This document shows, piece after piece, positions 11,342-13,848 of a stretch of DNA of 13,848 bases. The stretch comes from Deltaproteobacteria bacterium (GTDB taxonomy: Bacteria; Desulfobacterota; GWC2-55-46). The notes below the pieces were generated by a model. That model had not been told where the DNA came from and did no database searches. It saw only the letters and a list, made by a program, of their open reading frames with translations. The number at the start of each line of letters is the position of its first letter. The first letter of the stretch is position 1. The position numbers and the translations under genes are program-made. Location of the stretch: assembly GCA_016234955.1 (NCBI GenBank), contig JACRNN010000139.1, positions 1-13,848 on the forward strand, given 5' to 3'.

Positions 11342-12799
11342 ATGCCGATACCTTCCGCCGTAAAAAGGGTATCCAGTACCGTATGGGAAATACCCGTTTC
11401 ATACAAGGAGGGCATGCTCGTGCCCGCCAGGATATACGCCACGGAAAAGCTGATGAAGGAGATGGACTCGGGGGTCTTTGACCAGGTCACGAACGTGGCG
11501 TGCCTGCCCGGCATCGTAAGATACGCGTACTGTATGCCTGACGGCCACTGGGGGTACGGTTTTCCCATTGGCGGGGTGGCGGCGATGGACGCAAAGACCG
11601 GGGTCATCTCGCCCGGGGGCATAGGGTTTGACATAAACTGCGGGATGAGGCTTGTGCTGACAAACCTCACCTATGACGAGGTAAAGCCGAGGCTCCGCGA
11701 GATTGTAGACGCGCTCTTCCACCGGATACCGGCGGGGGTCGGGTGCACGGGCTTCGTAAAGCTGACGCAGGACGGGTTCAGGGACGTGCTGAGAAAAGGG
11801 ACCCTCTGGTGTCTGCGCAACGGCTACGCGTGGAAAGAGGACCTTGAGCTTACGGAGGAGAAGGGCTGTTTTGAAGGGGCCGACCCGTCCACGGTGAGCA
11901 ATAAGGCCATAGAGCGGGGGTTTGACCAGGTGGGTACGCTCGGCTCCGGGAACCACTACTGCGAGATACAGGTGGCCAAACCGGAGAACGTCTTCGACGG
12001 AGAGACGGCGCGCGCCTTCGGGTTCACCATCCCGAACCAGGTCGCCGTGATGTTCCACTGCGGGAGCCGCGGCTTCGGCCATCAGGTGGCAACCGATTAC
12101 CTACAGCTCTTTTTGAGCGTGATGGAGAAGAAATACGGGATAAAGGTCCTCGACAGGGAACTCGCGTGCGCGCCTTTCAACTCCCCGGAGGGCCAGGACT
12201 ACTTCTCGGCCATGAAGTGCGCCGTAAATATGGCGTTCGCGAACCGCCAGGTGATACTCCACCGCGTAAGGGAGGTCTTCTCCGAGGTCTTCAACAGGTC
12301 CGCCGAAGACCTCGGCATGGAGATGGTCTACGACGTCACGCATAATACCGCGAAACTTGAAAGGCACGTGGTTGACGGGAAGGAGCGGGAGGTGCTGGTC
12401 CACAGGAAAGGCGCCACCAGGGCGTTCGGCCCCGGCATGGAGGGCGTGCCCGAGGCCTACGGAAAGACCGGCCAGCCCGTCATCATAGGCGGGTCCATGG
12501 AGACCGGGTCCTATCTGCTCGCGGGTGTGGCCACCGGTGCGGACTCCTTCTATTCGACCGCGCACGGTAGCGGGCGCACCATGAGCAGGCACCAGGCGAA
12601 GAGGACGTACAGGGGCGAGAGGCTCAAGAGGGATATGGAGATTAGGGGCATCTACGTCAGGAGCGATTCATGGGGCGGGCTTGCCGAGGAGGCGGGGGCC
12701 GCATATAAGGACATAGACGAGGTGGTGGAGGCCACCGAGCTCGCGGGCCTGAGCAGGCGCGTTATAAAGCTTGTGCCCATAGGCAATATCAAGGGGTGA
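11342..12799 (+). CDS. rtcB: RNA-splicing ligase RtcB (archaeal/eukaryotic-length form)
   Basis: This 485-residue protein matches the longer archaeal/metazoan RtcB, not the roughly 408-residue E. coli form. RtcB joins 2',3'-cyclic phosphate or 3'-phosphate RNA ends to 5'-OH ends using GTP and Mn(II). All active-site residues are visible: SPGGIGFDINCGMR with D97 and C100, GTLGSGNHY with H205, FHCGSRGFGHQ with H239, YDVTHNTAKLE with H334, and the guanylylated His in TAHGSGR (H408). HRKGATRAFGPG and the GGSMETGSYLLAG loop are also conserved. ATG 11342 is chosen because AAGGGGGATTT directly precedes it; an in-frame upstream ATG (11315) would add nine residues unlike the family. The archease gene follows after 41 bases, as in many genomes, and would speed guanylylation and turnover. 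Targets in bacteria may be cleaved tRNA or rRNA; none is indicated here. Confidence 0.96.
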   Translation: MPIPSAVKRVSSTVWEIPVSYKEGMLVPARIYATEKLMKEMDSGVFDQVTNVACLPGIVRYAYCMPDGHWGYGFPIGGVAAMDAKTGVISPGGIGFDINCGMRLVLTNLTYDEVKPRLREIVDALFHRIPAGVGCTGFVKLTQDGFRDVLRKGTLWCLRNGYAWKEDLELTEEKGCFEGADPSTVSNKAIERGFDQVGTLGSGNHYCEIQVAKPENVFDGETARAFGFTIPNQVAVMFHCGSRGFGHQVATDYLQLFLSVMEKKYGIKVLDRELACAPFNSPEGQDYFSAMKCAVNMAFANRQVILHRVREVFSEVFNRSAEDLGMEMVYDVTHNTAKLERHVVDGKEREVLVHRKGATRAFGPGMEGVPEAYGKTGQPVIIGGSMETGSYLLAGVATGADSFYSTAHGSGRTMSRHQAKRTYRGERLKRDMEIRGIYVRSDSWGGLAEEAGAAYKDIDEVVEATELAGLSRRVIKLVPIGNIKG

Positions 12800-12840
12800 C
12801 GGGAATTTTGGCCGAAGCCTAACCCGAAGGAACGCCGGAG

Positions 12841-13272
12841 ATGACATACCGTTACCTCGAGGATATAGCGCCCGCCGACGCGGCGTTCGAGGCCAGGGGC
12901 AAGGACCTCGAAAAGGTCTTTATCTCGGCGGCGGACGCCACTACGAACGTGATGGTGGAGGACCTCGACTCCATTCTGAGGCAGGAGGCGCTCCATATAG
13001 AGGTGGAGAACAGGGAACTCGACCTGCTCCTCTATAGCTTCCTCAGCGAGATAGTGTTCATCAAGGACGCCAGGAGGCTCCTGCTCCGCTTCGATAAGGT
13101 GGAGATAGAGGAGAGGGGCGGCGTATACTACCTGCGCGCAAAGGCCTACGGCTCGCCCATCGACCCCGGCAGACAACCCCTGAAGGCCGACGTGAAGGCG
13201 ATAACGCTCCATCGGCTGAGCCTGATAGAGACAAGAGACGGCTGGAGGGCGACCGCGGTGATAGACATATGA
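12841..13272 (+). CDS. Archease (RtcB activator)
   Basis: This 143-residue protein, the family's usual length, has the archease pattern: YRYLEDIAPADAAFEARGKDLEKVFISAADATTNVM at the N-terminus (family form LEHTADi.i.a.G..leElf..AA.al..mm), ELDLLLYSFLSEIVFI (d-LL..wL.ell), YYLRAKAYGSPID, and PLKADVKAITLHRLSLIETRDGWRATAVIDI at the end (K..VKAvT.h.l.v....g....vi.DI). The final Asp and the N-terminal Asp near residue 15 are the expected metal-binding residues; the usual N-terminal His in HTAD is not present. Archease binds RtcB and helps form the RtcB-GMP intermediate. The start is supported by the position of the conserved N-terminus; GAAGGA lies about 11 bases upstream. It is downstream of rtcB with no terminator between, so the two form an operon. 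Confidence 0.88.
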   Translation: MTYRYLEDIAPADAAFEARGKDLEKVFISAADATTNVMVEDLDSILRQEALHIEVENRELDLLLYSFLSEIVFIKDARRLLLRFDKVEIEERGGVYYLRAKAYGSPIDPGRQPLKADVKAITLHRLSLIETRDGWRATAVIDI

Positions 13273-13311
13273 AGCGCCTGCCCTCCATTTTAAGCATTAA
13301 ACCCTGAGCGC

Positions 13312-13363
13312 ACTGAACCACCCCTAAGCCAAGCACCGGGGTTTCCGAAGGAAACATTAAAAT
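13312..13363 (+). repeat. Intergenic hairpin repeat, degenerate copy 7
   Basis: ACTGAACCACCCCTAAGCC leads to CCGGGGTTTCCGAAGGAAAC and ATTAAAA. The TGAACC head and GGGGTTTCxGAA tail follow the family pattern with several changes. It lies between the archease gene and the pyrophosphatase promoter. Confidence 0.45.
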
Positions 13364-13367
13364 ATCC

Positions 13368-13397
13368 TTGACACAATCAAAAACGAGAGTTTATCAT
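13368..13397 (+). promoter_or_regulatory. Sigma-70-type promoter of the pyrophosphatase gene
   Basis: A perfect TTGACA (13368-13373) and TATCAT (13392-13397) are 18 bases apart, giving a leader of about 30 bases before ATG 13435. Confidence 0.6.
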
Positions 13398-13434
13398 ATA
13401 AGATTAGCAATTATTGGAGGGCTTCACAGGGCAT

Positions 13435-13848
13435 ATGAGAAAAGAGACAGTCTACGTAGTGGGGCATAAGAACCCGGATACCGACTCGATATGCTCGGCC
13501 ATAGGGCTTGCCGAGCTCAAGAGGGCGGAGGGCATGGACAACGTCGTGGCGGCGAGGGCCGGGGACATAAACCCGCAGACCGCGTTCATCCTCAATTACT
13601 TCAATATCCAGCCGCCCAGGTACCTGCCGGACGTATACCCAAAGGCAAAGGACGTGATGTCGGTCGACGTCGTGACGGTATCCGAGGACACCCCTCTGCT
13701 AAAGGTGATGGAGATAATGAGGGAGAAGAAGGTGGGGTTCATCCCGGTCCTCGACGGCCAGATGAGGCCGAAGGGGGTATTGACCCTCATGGACCTTGCC
13801 AGGCGCTACATAGTAAAGATGGAGGTCGAGAGGTCGGCCGAGGTGGTA
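13435..13848 (+). CDS. Manganese-dependent (family II, DHH) inorganic pyrophosphatase with CBS domain, N-terminal 138 residues, truncated by window edge
   Basis: The frame is open from ATG 13435 to the window end. VYVVGHKNPDTDSICSAIGLAELK (residues 6-29) is the family II pyrophosphatase signature, with metal ligands H11, D15 and D17. Residues about 70-127 form a CBS domain (KDVMSVDVVTVSEDTPLLKVMEIM..KKVGFIPVLDG...GVLTLMDLARRY), as in CBS-containing family II enzymes, where CBS pairs (often with a DRTGG domain inside) sit between DHH motifs and bind AMP/ADP or Ap4A to control hydrolysis of pyrophosphate. The rest of the DHH and the DHHA2 domain would lie beyond the window. A GGAGG lies 14 bases upstream and AGGGC 3-4 bases upstream, so ribosome binding is weak or atypically spaced. 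The upstream promoter separates it from the rtcB-archease operon. Confidence 0.9.
   Translation, partial: MRKETVYVVGHKNPDTDSICSAIGLAELKRAEGMDNVVAARAGDINPQTAFILNYFNIQPPRYLPDVYPKAKDVMSVDVVTVSEDTPLLKVMEIMREKKVGFIPVLDGQMRPKGVLTLMDLARRYIVKMEVERSAEVV

Overview
The window reads as a chromosomal stretch from a Gram-negative (diderm) bacterium of moderately high GC. Outer-membrane barrels, a lipoprotein and outer-membrane-type signal peptides support this. Heavy use of AGG for Arg and ATA for Ile, plus many short palindromic intergenic repeats, resembles Nitrospirota or Desulfobacterota-like (former deltaproteobacterial) genomes. That placement is an impression from style, not a measured result. There is no prophage, integrase, transposase gene or CRISPR array.

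Layout. 1-970: the 3' end of a glutamine-dependent-type NAD+ synthase, then acpS. 970-1500 (minus): a DUF2062 membrane protein, convergent with acpS across two hairpins. 1500-1876: an intergenic region packed with repeats and hairpins, including a 21-bp perfect stem. 1877-4028: three co-oriented genes for exported proteins (a small six-cysteine protein, an outer-membrane barrel with CDYC at the mature N-terminus, and a TlpA-type thioredoxin). 4285-4620: a cupin with its own promoter. 4729-6515 (minus): a GalE-like sugar-nucleotide epimerase and an atypical adenylylsulfate kinase homologue. 6757-7560: a small stress-type coiled-coil protein and a LapA-domain membrane protein. 7574-8321 (minus): an RluE-type pseudouridine synthase with no clear start codon, and tRNA-Leu(UAA). 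8544-9978: a well-delimited unit of strong promoter, about 115-nt leader, monoheme cytochrome fused to an outer-membrane barrel (Cyc2-like layout), and intrinsic terminator. 10120-11172: a PEGA-domain lipoprotein whose N-terminal coding region contains a REP-like palindrome. 11342-13272: an rtcB-archease RNA-ligation pair. 13435-end: the 5' part of a CBS-containing family II (DHH) inorganic pyrophosphatase.

The most notable features are the Cyc2-like porin-cytochrome with its possibly structured leader, the exported thiol/cysteine trio, the complete archaeal-length RtcB plus archease module, and an intergenic hairpin repeat family. That family has at least seven copies here, each with a TGAA(A/C)CC...GGGTTTCA-GAACGCT-type core. 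Most genes appear to be single-gene or two-gene transcription units separated by these repeats; the only tight functional pair is rtcB-archease.
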